Source of the DNA: an uncultured Carboxylicivirga sp.
Lineage (GTDB): Bacteria; Bacteroidota; Bacteroidia; Bacteroidales; Marinilabiliaceae
Length of the DNA: 64,000 nt
Assembly: GCA_947491945.1 (NCBI GenBank)
Contig: CANLLN010000003.1
Span: 219,888 to 283,887, forward strand
Reading direction: 5' to 3'
Shown: in pieces, positions 54,557 through 62,698 of the stretch
How the letters are laid out: every line of letters begins with the position of its first letter
How positions within the stretch are numbered: the first letter of the stretch is position 1
Position numbers and translations under genes: made by a program
Notes under the pieces: generated by a model
The model's input: the letters and a program-made list of their open reading frames with translations, nothing else
Databases searched by the model: none
Told to the model about the DNA's origin: nothing

Positions 54557-56338
54557 TTATAGAGATTTAATGTATTCGACCAAATCTTCCAGTTCTTTCT
54601 TTTTAAGTTTACGACCTTCCAACCCATGCTTCATGTCCATGATTAAAACCTCAATGGATTCGGCTCGACCATCGAATAAATAAGGCGCTGTTCGCCAAAC
54701 TTCTCTGAGAGTTGTTGTATCCCATCCATTCTCAAATTCAATGGGGCCAATTTTGTGTTTACTGAGGTCGGTGTAGAAAGGCCCGCTGTGACAATAATTG
54801 CAGCCCGCCTTTTGAAATACTTTTTTACCCCGTTCTGCTTTATTACTTAACTTTCCGTTGATCAGGTAAGGGCTTGGCAGTGGTTGCAACGATTTCAGGT
54901 AGGCATCAACGGCTTGAGCATCTTCTTCACTCACTTCGGCAAACTGGATGTGTTTAAATCCTGCTCGAACTGCTGTTTCTGCATCAGGCCTGATTCCGGA
55001 AATCATAGCTGGTGGCGTTTGGTGAGAAAGTAAAAGGCTCTTACAATTCTTAGAGTTACCAATGCCATCGTTTAATAAATCCCAGTTCATACCATCCGTG
55101 CGGGCATCCCCGGGGTGACAACCGTTACATGACTGCCAGCCTTGAAAGCAATGAGAGGCATCGTTAAAAATTCGTTCTCCTTTACGCTCAAGTGACTCGG
55201 TATAATTAGGATTGAGGGCGAATACTGTGTTGCTATGGTTGTTTAGGTTAATAATATTAAGCTGGTCAGAAAAATACGATGCTACAATTACCTTTTTTGT
55301 ATCCAATAGCAATGCCCGAGGTCCATTGCCCTCAATCGGTATGCGTTTGCGGATGCCTGAAAGAAAACGCAAGTCGTACGATAATTCTTCTTTGTTGTCT
55401 GTGTTCTCAAATCTTTGAATTAGCTCAGGGTAATTGATTACACTGATATCATGCGTTCCGGAATGGCTGATAACCATTGTTTCTTCATCACAAGCTACTT
55501 CCCAGATACCTGCAGCTCCTGATTCTGGTTCGTCTAAGATTACCGTGCCCATATATGCCTGCGATGATGTATTAATAATACTCATTCCGCTGGTATTCAT
55601 CCAGCCCTGTTGCAATTGCGTGGTTGGCACCTGAAAACGGCCCAGGTTATGTGTAATAAACACATATTTACCGTCTGGCGATAAACAGATTCCGCGTAAG
55701 GCATTACTGCCATTAGCTAACTGAATATCTTTAATGCGTTTCATGGTTCGTGTATTGACTACCGATACCTTTGATGCGACTACTTCTAAATCTGCACGTT
55801 GGTTGGGCAAAAAATTGGTGACATACACAAAATCGCCGTCTGCACTTAGTACAGCTCCTTTGGGTTCGCGTAATAGTTTAACTTCACGCTTTACTGAATT
55901 GGTAGTGAGATCAATCTCCACTAAAGTATTGTCGAATTGACAACATACATAAAGTATTGTGCCATCGGTATTTAACACGGGACTGATGGCTCCCATAGGA
56001 ACTTCTATTTCTGCTGTTACTTCTTTTGTAATAATATTAATTACCGATACAAGACCATTTCCATAAGAGCTGGTGATGTAGGCTTTATTGGCATTAACAA
56101 CAATACCTGTGGGTTCATTGGTAAAATGCCACTGATATATTATTTGAGCATCTTTTCTGGAAACTAAATCAACTCGTTTAGCTGTTTTTTGAACCAGAAA
56201 GATGTTTTCACCACTTTTATCAAAAGCCATTGCGGTAGTTGATAAGGGTTGTTTATTAGACGTGGCGTGAGAGATATTTAAACCACTGCCTAAGAACAAA
56301 ATTACCATCAAAAAAAATGTGATACGAACGGTTTTCAT
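54557..56338 (-). CDS. Beta-propeller / di-heme cytochrome c (MauG/CCP-like) fusion
   Basis: A 593-residue exported protein. I choose ATG 56338, which overlaps the IclR stop codon in an ATGA and begins the signal MKTVRITFFLMVILFLGSG. Residues about 30-370 form a YVTN-type seven-bladed propeller (AYITSSYGNGLVSVINI, YVTNFLPNQRADLEVVASK). The C-terminal part is a di-heme cytochrome peroxidase/MauG-like domain with CNGCH near residue 400 and CNYCH near 511, and TTTLREVWRTAPYLFDGR before the end. Such proteins carry out heme-based oxidation or electron transfer in the periplasm. The overlap implies coupled translation with the regulator. Confidence 0.85.
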   Translation of the reverse strand: MKTVRITFFLMVILFLGSGLNISHATSNKQPLSTTAMAFDKSGENIFLVQKTAKRVDLVSRKDAQIIYQWHFTNEPTGIVVNANKAYITSSYGNGLVSVINIITKEVTAEIEVPMGAISPVLNTDGTILYVCCQFDNTLVEIDLTTNSVKREVKLLREPKGAVLSADGDFVYVTNFLPNQRADLEVVASKVSVVNTRTMKRIKDIQLANGSNALRGICLSPDGKYVFITHNLGRFQVPTTQLQQGWMNTSGMSIINTSSQAYMGTVILDEPESGAAGIWEVACDEETMVISHSGTHDISVINYPELIQRFENTDNKEELSYDLRFLSGIRKRIPIEGNGPRALLLDTKKVIVASYFSDQLNIINLNNHSNTVFALNPNYTESLERKGERIFNDASHCFQGWQSCNGCHPGDARTDGMNWDLLNDGIGNSKNCKSLLLSHQTPPAMISGIRPDAETAVRAGFKHIQFAEVSEEDAQAVDAYLKSLQPLPSPYLINGKLSNKAERGKKVFQKAGCNYCHSGPFYTDLSKHKIGPIEFENGWDTTTLREVWRTAPYLFDGRAESIEVLIMDMKHGLEGRKLKKKELEDLVEYIKSL

Positions 56339-57150
56339 GCCTGTAATGTGTTTTTTTGCTTGTTGAACCCCCATTTTCTGGAAATAGCCAAACCGGCTTC
56401 TTTTAATATACAACCAGTGCTATCGAAGTCATTAAAGGGAAGGCGTGCCGAAGGCGCTGTAATCCATATAGCTGCTATTGGATAGCCGTATTGGTTAAAG
56501 ATTGGAGCACCTACACAGTGAACACCTTGCAACTCCTCGGCATGATCAAAACTGTATCCTTTCTCTTGAACAAGTTTCAGCTCTGTTTTATACCTTTCTT
56601 TTGACGTTATGGTATTTTCATTGAATTTCTCAAAACGCATCGCACTAATGATTTCCTCTTGTTCATGCACAGGCATAAATGCAATTATGGATTTTCCGGG
56701 AGCTGAAGCGTGCAGGTTAAAACGTTTACCAGGCTGTAACATAAATGTAAACGGGTGAAGCCCCAATACCTGTTCGAGCAAAACACCTTCACCTTCAATA
56801 AGTGAGCCTAGAAGAACTGTTTCCTTCAGTGAATCTCTGATTTCGCGCATAACAGGCAAACTGTTCTCAATTAAGCTAGATTCAGAAAGAGTGGATAAAC
56901 CAATATGAAGAAACTTTTTTGATAAGGTAAAGTGCACTGGCGACTCACTTTTGACAAGGTATTCGCGATCGGCTAAAGTTTGTGTAATTCTAAAAAGTGA
57001 GCTTTTGGGGAAACCTGTTTTTTCCTGCATTTCAGCTAAGGTTAATCCTTGTTGGTGGTTGATGAGTAGCTCAATAATACTTAGGGCCCTTTCTAAGTTA
57101 GGAACGGAATAGTTCTTTTCCTCCTCTTTTACCTGGTTATGTTGTTTCAT
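56335..57150 (-). CDS. IclR-family transcriptional regulator
   Basis: A 271-residue regulator, first gene of the operon. Residues about 18-80 form the winged helix (LERALSIIELLINHQQGLTL, GFPKSSLFRITQTLADREYL). The effector domain follows with LLGSLIEGEGVLLEQVL, FNLHASAPGKSIIAFMP, and VQEKGYSFDHAEELQGVHCV. IclR proteins bind small organic acids or sugars; the ligand here is probably a pathway intermediate. Its stop codon overlaps the start of the cytochrome gene by ATGA, so the regulator is expressed with the genes it likely controls, unlike the usual divergent arrangement. Confidence 0.93.
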   Translation of the reverse strand: MKQHNQVKEEEKNYSVPNLERALSIIELLINHQQGLTLAEMQEKTGFPKSSLFRITQTLADREYLVKSESPVHFTLSKKFLHIGLSTLSESSLIENSLPVMREIRDSLKETVLLGSLIEGEGVLLEQVLGLHPFTFMLQPGKRFNLHASAPGKSIIAFMPVHEQEEIISAMRFEKFNENTITSKERYKTELKLVQEKGYSFDHAEELQGVHCVGAPIFNQYGYPIAAIWITAPSARLPFNDFDSTGCILKEAGLAISRKWGFNKQKNTLQA

Positions 57151-57653
57151 ATATGGATTGTAGTTTTATAGATGAACTCACTTGGCCAAAAATAAGAAAG
57201 AATTTGAGAAAATGCGCAATCGTTTGTCTTTTTTAAATCATTTTGATTTGCAGCAGTTAATAATGGCATCAAAAATAGGCGGCTTATAAAGTTTGACTGG
57301 AACTAGGGAAATTCTAAAGGCATGCCATCGCTGATTATCGTTTATGAATTGAAAATTATTTCTGGTTCAGGAAATGATTTGTTAGTAGAGAATAGTCGTC
57401 AAACCAGCACGGGAACAAGTGGACAACAAAAGCAGTAGTAATACCATTTGTTTCGAATAGAGCGGATAATTTCAGAGGCCATGCTAATTAATGATTTAAG
57501 ATGGAAATGAGAATAGAGAGGGCGGGGATGTTATTTTTATGAATGTGGAGCCGTTGGGTTTATTCAATTTATAAACTTGATAAATAGCATTGCGCCATGT
57601 TGCATATATGCAATGTTTGTGAAAGGGTGAAATCTATTTATAGAGGTCGGTAG
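57151..57653. other. 503-base region upstream of the operon, promoter and a palindrome
   Basis: Contains the iclR promoter candidate at 57187-57219 and a perfect 14-bp palindrome TTGCATATATGCAA at 57600-57613, about 450 bases upstream of iclR and just beyond the 3' end of the transposase chimera. No ORF is supported. Confidence 0.5.
57187..57219 (-). promoter_or_regulatory. Promoter for the iclR-led operon
   Basis: On the minus strand TTG (57219-57217) and TATTTTTG (57194-57187) are 22 bases apart; initiation would be about 30 bases upstream of ATG 57150. It is the only good promoter found for the ten genes. Confidence 0.5.
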
Positions 57654-58484
57654 TTAGGTGCATATTAAATCTTGATGATAAAACTTTTCAGCGTCCACCA
57701 TTCTTCGAATTAGGCTATTAAAAATATTGGCCTTCATTTGGGAACGATTGATGCGATAACAGAATTCATTAAAGTATTTGTCAATGTGAGAATCGCTCAC
57801 CCACGCGCATGTTGTTCTCAGCCATGATTTAACCTGATGTATCATTGTATGCAAGGCTTTAAAGTTTATTCTGCCCATGCTTTCGACCTGTTCAATATTG
57901 TAGTCTTTCTTTATTGGACGGTAACCCCTCCAGCAGTCAGTTGTCACGCAGGCTTCTTCTGAGATATGTAAATTAAAAAGTCGCTTAAGCTCTCTGGAAG
58001 AATAATTGTCAATTTTTATGGAATACATTCTCTTAACTTTGCCATCATCAGTAAGTTCCACTGCGCAAGCGGCTTTCTTTTTCTTTCTGTGATAGCTACG
58101 CCCAACTTTTCCTTCTTCTTTGCCATCAACAACAAACATGTCGACATGCACATTGCCGCTCATTGGGTTATTACCACTGGATTTCATTGCCTCTCTTACC
58201 TTGTGCATGAACAGGCGAGCTGAGATAAAGAGATCGTAGCGGCTAAGAATGACTTCGGCCATGACGTTGCACTCGGATCCAAAGTGTTTGATATTGGATT
58301 CAGCCCCAAGGTCGTCGAGGCAGATGGTCTTGGGTGTTTTGTGTCCCGGCGTTATGTGGAAGCTATGTTTGCTGTAGCGGTGAATCACCTCGTAGCCATC
58401 TTTCTGAAATTCAAAACTGATATCGCGGCAGGCCTTAATGGCAAAGCGCTTATATGCCGGTAGAATGGAAGGCAGCAACTTCAT
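57654..58484 (-). pseudogene. Chimera of a DnaC-like ATPase remnant and an IS1595-type transposase
   Basis: One open frame of 276 residues joins two unrelated proteins. Residues 1-90 match the Walker B region of DnaC/IstB-like ATPases of Bacteroidota elements (ISFEFQKDGYEVIHRYSKHS, KTICLDDLGAESNIKHFGSE, NVMAEVILSRYDLF). Upstream, the same frame reads SIKAALMKLL where a P-loop GTGKTTLMKLL would be expected, so Walker A is destroyed, and a stop lies at 58533. From about residue 92 the sequence is the catalytic domain of ISXO2/IS1595 transposases (LFMHKVREAM, GNVHVDMFVVDGKEEGK, ACVTTDCWRGYRPI, HTMIHQVKSWLRTT, YFNEFCYRINR). The transposase lacks its N-terminal zinc ribbon. Neither half looks functional. 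Confidence 0.75.
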
Positions 58485-58556
58485 GAGGGCGGCCTTTATG
58501 CTTAGATCCAGAATTTGCTCCTGATCTGCTTTTTATTGATTTGTTCCGAAATGGAT

Positions 58557-58606
58557 AAAAACACAAAAGCCTGTAGATCAAACAATATACAGGCTTTTGT
58601 GTTTTT
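58557..58606. terminator. Very strong 19-bp terminator hairpin
   Basis: A perfect 19-bp stem (58557-58575 with 58588-58606) around a 12-base loop, with A and T tracts on either side, can act in both directions. It could end the Fic-gene transcript coming from the right, or be left from a lost gene of the element that supplied the ATPase. Confidence 0.85.
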
Positions 58607-58719
58607 TTGATGGTGTTGAATGTGATCCCGGCGGGAACAATATCATTTTTGCAAATCGTTTACAGTCCAGTAAGTTACAAACTAAGAATTTTTATGAGGT
58701 CACTTAATAGGTCACAAAA

Positions 58720-58784
58720 AATATGAAGTGATCTGATTCTGTTTGTTGTCCTTCGACAGATACAAAGATACAGAAATGTGTAAT
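58720..58784. repeat. 65-bp direct repeat, copy B
   Basis: Same orientation as copy A at 42995-43059, 62 of 65 positions identical, 15,725 bases apart. It forms the right edge of the accessory block. Confidence 0.85.
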
Positions 58785-59001
58785 TTGGAGTCAATAAAAA
58801 GAAAGTAAAGTATCACAAATTGAGCCAGGTCTTTAAGCAGGGTGTATGTTTCTTAGATTGTTTAGCGCATGGAGGTTAGTGATGTTTAAGGTGTATTGAT
58901 GTTGTTTGATTGAAAAACGGATGATGCAGGCTGTTGGAAGTGGTGTAAATTTAATGGGGTAGGATGACAAGAAGCCTGTTAGATGGGTGAAAAACCGGCT
59001 T

Positions 59002-59205
59002 CTAATCGGTGAGGTATTGCTTCACAAGTTCTTCTTTAATGCCTGTGTGGGAGGCAAACTCATCGATGGTAATAAACTGGTGATTGGTTTTGCCAAGTTT
59101 GCGCTTGATATGCTGTAATAAGCGACGGCTGGTTTTTTCACTTCGGCCTGTGATGCGTTGCACATCTTTGGGGTAGATGCATAATCTTGTAAGAGTGCTT
59201 TTCAT
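59002..59205 (-). CDS. Small basic protein next to the Fic gene
   Basis: A 67-residue protein of a type common in Bacteroidota (RLCIYPKDVQRITGRSEKTS, then LLQHIKRKLGKTNHQFITID and EFASHTGIKEELVKQYL). The two helical segments look like a DNA-binding or small protein-interaction module. It follows the Fic gene on the same strand with 11 bases between. A role as partner of Fic is possible from position; it does not resemble the known FicA-type antitoxins closely, because it lacks the inhibitory S/T-x-x-x-E-G/N motif. Confidence 0.65.
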   Translation of the reverse strand: MKSTLTRLCIYPKDVQRITGRSEKTSRRLLQHIKRKLGKTNHQFITIDEFASHTGIKEELVKQYLTD

Positions 59206-59216
59206 TTCCTCAGGTT

Positions 59217-60767
59217 TTACGTATTCACTTCATTATTCATGAATATCGTTTGATAGTTTGATTCAATCTCCGTGATTTCATCTTCGGTAAGGGCTTTGAA
59301 TTCTTTAGAACGTGCCCGTTTTGAGAGCCGGCCATTGTTCTGCTCCAGGAAGCGGACCAGGGTTGCGACTAATTTATCCGGCATTTCCAGGGTGTTGTCT
59401 ATGTAGCGTTTAAAGGTGTCGTAATGTTGCAGATAACTGACTTCAGCCGGAATAACCTTATCAATGGTATCGACCACACAATCGTATAGAAATTCAGCCT
59501 GGGCTGTGGCATCAAAATAGCGGTAGTAATCGATGGTTTGGTTCGTTACTTCTATATTGTTGTCTTCAGTGGTTTTCCATTCAATAAAGTCAAGGATGGG
59601 GTGTGAGTAATCTTCCAGTACAAGGCGGTAATCATCGATACGGTTGAGGATGGACGCAGAAACCGGGAAGATAATTCCTTGTTGGGAGAATCTCATCTTG
59701 GCAAGAATATGGTGGATTAGGTAACGGTGAATCCGTCCGTTACCATCCACAAAGGGGTGGATAAAGACAAAACCAAAGGCGATGCCGGTGGCTGCCAATA
59801 CCGCATCAAAGCCCGATGATTCCAATAACTTATAAGTATCGATAAGGCCCTGCATGAGTGGTTCCAGATCCTGCCACCGGGCCGAGATATGATCGGGCAT
59901 CGGTTCGCCACTCATTCGGTCGTGTTCGCCAACAAAACCGCCTTGACGGCGCAGCCCCATCTGTGTAAAACGTTTACTTTCAATAACGAGTTGTTGCAGG
60001 CGAATCAGCTCGTCAATACTTAATTCCTTGGTGCCGGCCTGCCCGATGGCTTTCCCCCAACGCAGGGCGCGGTTGATGCCGGGGTTTTCTCCCTCGATGG
60101 TAAAGGAGGCTTTGGAATCTTTTAGCAGGAGAAAAGAAGCGGCTCGCTGCAGTACATCCTTATGAATAGCATTCAGGTAGTTATTTTGCGTATCAGAGAG
60201 CTTCGATTCGATGTGTGCTTGTAGTTTGGGTGTTTTAAAGATGAGCGGGCAAAAGTCGGGAGTGCCCGGCAGGTTGTTGATGATGCGGTGACGCGATGAA
60301 CGTTGCCCCTCAATGGCAAATTGCAGTTTATCATCCAGCAGGGGCACAAAGTTCTTTACACCCAGGTTGGGGATATCCAGGGTGGTTCCGGTGAGCCATT
60401 CAAAGAGAAACCATATTTTACGACTGTATTGGCCGGTGGGTTCAATGGCCAGGAGTTCTTTCACCTCATCGCTTGTTAAGGTGTGGAACAGGTATTTAAA
60501 AAATAGTAAGTTGATGCCTTCATATTTAATGGCGAAGACCAGGTGTTTGTAGAGGGTGTCTTCGGGTTGGTGCTTGGGGGTGAAGACCTGCCATCCGTCT
60601 GTTTCATAGCGCCGGTTTTTAGTGCTTATCAATGCCAGTTTGGCCGGCAGGGGCACGGGCAATGACAAGGTATGGATGATGGCTCCATAGCCAACGATAT
60701 AGCCTTCTTCGGGCGTTGTGCGTCCGTGAAAAACGGTTATTCTTTGTGAAAAATGGTTATCTTTCAT
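59217..60767 (-). CDS. Fic-domain protein (AMP transferase), self-inhibited class
   Basis: A 516-residue cytosolic protein from ATG 60767 (MKDNHFSQRITVFHG); the frame continues to 60794 but the -7 element there supports the shorter form. The Fic motif is complete: HPFVDGNGRIHRY, with the catalytic His and the Asn-Gly-Arg that bind ATP. The autoinhibitory motif S-x-x-x-E-G is present as SFTIEG upstream of the Fic core, so this is a class II enzyme whose inhibitory helix is in the same chain. A C-terminal helical region (LVATLVRFLEQNNGRLSKRA) looks like a winged helix. Such proteins attach AMP to target proteins; the target is unknown. Confidence 0.92.
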   Translation of the reverse strand: MKDNHFSQRITVFHGRTTPEEGYIVGYGAIIHTLSLPVPLPAKLALISTKNRRYETDGWQVFTPKHQPEDTLYKHLVFAIKYEGINLLFFKYLFHTLTSDEVKELLAIEPTGQYSRKIWFLFEWLTGTTLDIPNLGVKNFVPLLDDKLQFAIEGQRSSRHRIINNLPGTPDFCPLIFKTPKLQAHIESKLSDTQNNYLNAIHKDVLQRAASFLLLKDSKASFTIEGENPGINRALRWGKAIGQAGTKELSIDELIRLQQLVIESKRFTQMGLRRQGGFVGEHDRMSGEPMPDHISARWQDLEPLMQGLIDTYKLLESSGFDAVLAATGIAFGFVFIHPFVDGNGRIHRYLIHHILAKMRFSQQGIIFPVSASILNRIDDYRLVLEDYSHPILDFIEWKTTEDNNIEVTNQTIDYYRYFDATAQAEFLYDCVVDTIDKVIPAEVSYLQHYDTFKRYIDNTLEMPDKLVATLVRFLEQNNGRLSKRARSKEFKALTEDEITEIESNYQTIFMNNEVNT

Positions 60768-60790
60768 GCTTATATACGAATAATAGGTAT

Positions 60791-60798
60791 TCAAATAT
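60791..60798 (-). promoter_or_regulatory. Candidate -7 element for the Fic gene
   Basis: The minus strand reads TATATTTG, about 24 bases upstream of ATG 60767. No clear -33 element was seen. Confidence 0.4.
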
Positions 60799-60971
60799 AC
60801 AGGATAAATGGGTATAATGCATAAAAAATGGGTATTTTTTACCTCTTAACAAGAAAAACAGGTACGTGGTAGATGAAGTAAATATCGTTTCTTTACTACT
60901 ATATCACTACTTGACCCGTACTTTAAGGTAGGCAGGGTGTAGCTTAAGATAGTGTATAAATGGACTTTTTA

Positions 60972-60998
60972 CGGACAAAAATAACCTTGCCCGGACAA
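60972..60998. promoter_or_regulatory. Direct repeat CGGACAA, spaced 20 bases, candidate operator
   Basis: CGGACAA occurs at 60972-60978 and 60992-60998, exactly 20 bases apart, and flanks the -33 element of the promoter at 60987. Such spacing puts both on one face of the helix. The second copy also belongs to a CCTTG/CAAGG hairpin (60985-61000). Confidence 0.4.
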
Positions 60999-61016
60999 GG
61001 CGGTCACCTATATTTG
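60987..61016 (+). promoter_or_regulatory. Promoter for the 61072 gene
   Basis: TTG (60987-60989) and TATATTTG (61009-61016) are 19 bases apart, a good match; initiation would be about 50 bases before ATG 61072. Confidence 0.55.
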
Positions 61017-61071
61017 TAATGCCATGCATGGGATTGTACTTTGTGCCTATTAACCCATAAAATTTAATAAT

Positions 61072-61827
61072 ATGGCAAGGCAAAAAGGAGTAATTAAGCT
61101 GGAAGGGCGAGTTGGTGATTTGTCATTCTACAGAAGCGGTGGTCAGTACCTGGCCCGCGAAAAAGGCGGGGTTGATGCAGATCGTATCAAGAAGGATCCG
61201 GCCTACGCCAGGACAAGAGAGAACGGTTCTGAGTTTGGCCGTGCCGGTAAGGCCGGTAAAGAATTGCGCAATGCTCTGAATGAGGTGTTGGCGCGGGGAG
61301 CCGACAAAAAGGTTTCGAACCGTTTGGCGGCCGCTATGCTGAAAGCGATACAGGCTGATGCGACTAACAGGCGCGGCGAGCGCACAGTGCAGGATGGTAA
61401 CCTATCCTTACTGAAAGGTTTTGAGTTTAATGCGGCTGCTCCGCTGGAAACAATCTTGAAACTGAGCCACACAGTTGCTTTTGATCGGGCCGCCGGTACT
61501 ACGCAGCTGGCTATTGATGCGTTCAATCCGAGTGAAGAGGTGCCACAGGTGGAAGGTGCTACGCATGTGCGTTTTATTCTGGCAACGGCAGCGGTTGATT
61601 TTGGCAATCAGAGCTACGAAGTGGATGTGGTGGATAGTGTTGATATTGACCTGACGGCTTTGGAGCAAGAGGCGGTAAGCATGAACAGTGCTATTTCTGC
61701 CGATTCACCTCATCCGGTGTTTATCGTGGTTGGCGTAGAATATCACCAGCTGGTTAATGGCAGTATGTATCCTTTACAAACCAAAACTCACAATCCAATG
61801 GCGATTGTGGAGGTGGATCGGGTTTAG
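61072..61827 (+). CDS. Conserved hypothetical protein of phage-like lysis regions
   Basis: A 251-residue protein with a basic N-terminus (MARQKGVIKLEGRVGDLSFY, then DPAYARTRENGSEFGRAGKA) and a beta-rich C-terminal half (VRFILATAAVDFGNQSYEVD). I have no functional assignment. Proteins of this appearance occur in Bacteroidota beside DUF5675 and holin-like genes, as here, so it probably belongs to the same small module. No signal peptide or membrane helix is present. Confidence 0.7.
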   Translation: MARQKGVIKLEGRVGDLSFYRSGGQYLAREKGGVDADRIKKDPAYARTRENGSEFGRAGKAGKELRNALNEVLARGADKKVSNRLAAAMLKAIQADATNRRGERTVQDGNLSLLKGFEFNAAAPLETILKLSHTVAFDRAAGTTQLAIDAFNPSEEVPQVEGATHVRFILATAAVDFGNQSYEVDVVDSVDIDLTALEQEAVSMNSAISADSPHPVFIVVGVEYHQLVNGSMYPLQTKTHNPMAIVEVDRV

Positions 61828-61897
61828 GTGTTAGCAGGTAGCTAGTAGGTGTTAGTTCTTAGGTGTTAGGCAGGAGGTAGAAGGGAGATGATGCAAG

Positions 61898-62035
61898 GTG
61901 AGTAATGGGTGGCATGATGGTTCCCCCTCTGCCTTCGGCATCTCCCCAAGGGGAGAATAGGTTTACAGCTGTGCCTTCGGCATTTTTATCTCGGCTGAGC
62001 TCGATGGCCGCCCAAGGGGAGAATAGATTAGCAGC
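61898..62035. repeat. Dispersed repeat, copy 1 (CCCCCTCTGCCTTCGGCA type)
   Basis: Shares long identical stretches with 63342-63440: the GATGGTTCCCCCTCTGCC start, a CTCGGCTG-GCTCGATG section and the CGCCCAAGGGGAGAATAG end. The palindromic TCTCCCC-AA-GGGGAGA is present in copy 1. Repeats of this type sit between genes and appear mobile or recombination-prone. Confidence 0.7.
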
Positions 62036-62049
62036 ATGGTTAAAATTAG

Positions 62050-62250
62050 GTGATGATGAGTGAGGCTTCATTGAATAGTAGTGGACGTGTGGGATTTTTT
62101 GGTGGTACGGCGATAAGTGTGCTGAACGGCATTTCGTTTGAAGGGGCTATTGAGACGATCTTTTATGCCTTTCTGGGTACGGTGGTTAGTTTTGGTGTTT
62201 CGTGCCTGCTGAAGTATTTCATGAAAAATCATTCGAAGGATAGGCAGTAG
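62050..62250 (+). CDS. Small one-helix membrane protein, possible holin accessory
   Basis: A 66-residue protein with a glycine-rich start (SSGRVGFFGGTAISVLNGIS), a hydrophobic segment AIETIFYAFLGTVVSFGVSCLL and a basic tail YFMKNHSKDRQ. The topology fits a small phage membrane protein. Two further upstream ATG codons (62053, 62056) are possible starts. It lies between the 61072 gene and the 3TM holin-like gene, although the repeats and a terminator intervene. Confidence 0.55.
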   Translation: MMMSEASLNSSGRVGFFGGTAISVLNGISFEGAIETIFYAFLGTVVSFGVSCLLKYFMKNHSKDRQ

Positions 62251-62254
62251 ATAG

Positions 62255-62550
62255 GTGTTAGCTGTTAGTTCTTAGGGATTAGTTGAAGAGTTGAAGAGTT
62301 GAAGCGTTGAAAAATTGGTGAATTGAGAAACAGATGAACTGGGGATGTTGGATTTATGATTTGGGGGATAGTTGAGGAGTTGAGGAGTTGAAGGGTTGAG
62401 AAGTGGAGTTGAGGAGGTGAGTGATGAGTAGTGAGATGATTGACAGCTTGGTTAAATGTTGGGAAACTGGTGAATTGAGAAATGGGTTGAAGGGTTTACT
62501 GTGTTGAATTGGGAAACTGGTGAGTTGGTGAAGGGATTGATAAGTTGAGG
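62255..62550. repeat. Low-complexity TTGAAGAG / GGTGAATTGAGAAA repeats
   Basis: Degenerate units of GTTGAAGA, GTTGAGGA and TGGTGAATTGAGAAA fill this spacer. A 24-base unit at 62307-62330 recurs exactly at 63296-63319 and nearly at 62465-62485. Nothing here codes for a plausible protein on either strand. Confidence 0.75.
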
Positions 62551-62613
62551 GCTGCGGTTGTGATGAAATTTTTTGGTTGGGCAGCAGAGGCTGTTGTTCC
62601 GGTGTGTGTTGAT

Positions 62614-62650
62614 GGGCTCTTGGGTTATGCAATTCAAGAGCTCTTTTTTT
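62614..62650 (+). terminator. Terminator before the holin-like gene
   Basis: GCTCTTG (62616-62622) and CAAGAGC (62635-62641) form the stem, followed by seven T residues. It separates the repeat region from the holin-like gene. Confidence 0.7.
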
Positions 62651-62698
62651 GATTGCGAAGCAAGCTAATAAAAGCGAATTATAAGGAATCGTTGAATA

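Larger units (their letters stand above)
58485..59001. other. 517-base region with terminator and direct repeat, no gene
   Basis: Holds the strong hairpin at 58557-58606 and repeat copy B at 58720-58784. The remainder shows no coding frame with protein character. Confidence 0.5.

Noticed and set aside
43000..58784. Integrative element with tRNA attachment site
   Set aside because: No integrase or tRNA gene was found at either repeat; the direct repeats alone do not establish site-specific integration.
62255..62550. CRISPR-like array
   Set aside because: Repeat units are degenerate and of variable length with no regular unique spacers, and no cas gene is present.
62354..62637. Minus-strand frames rich in Gln, Pro, Asn and Ser
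   Set aside because: They are translations of low-complexity TTGAAGAG/GGTGAATTG repeats, which are open by composition.
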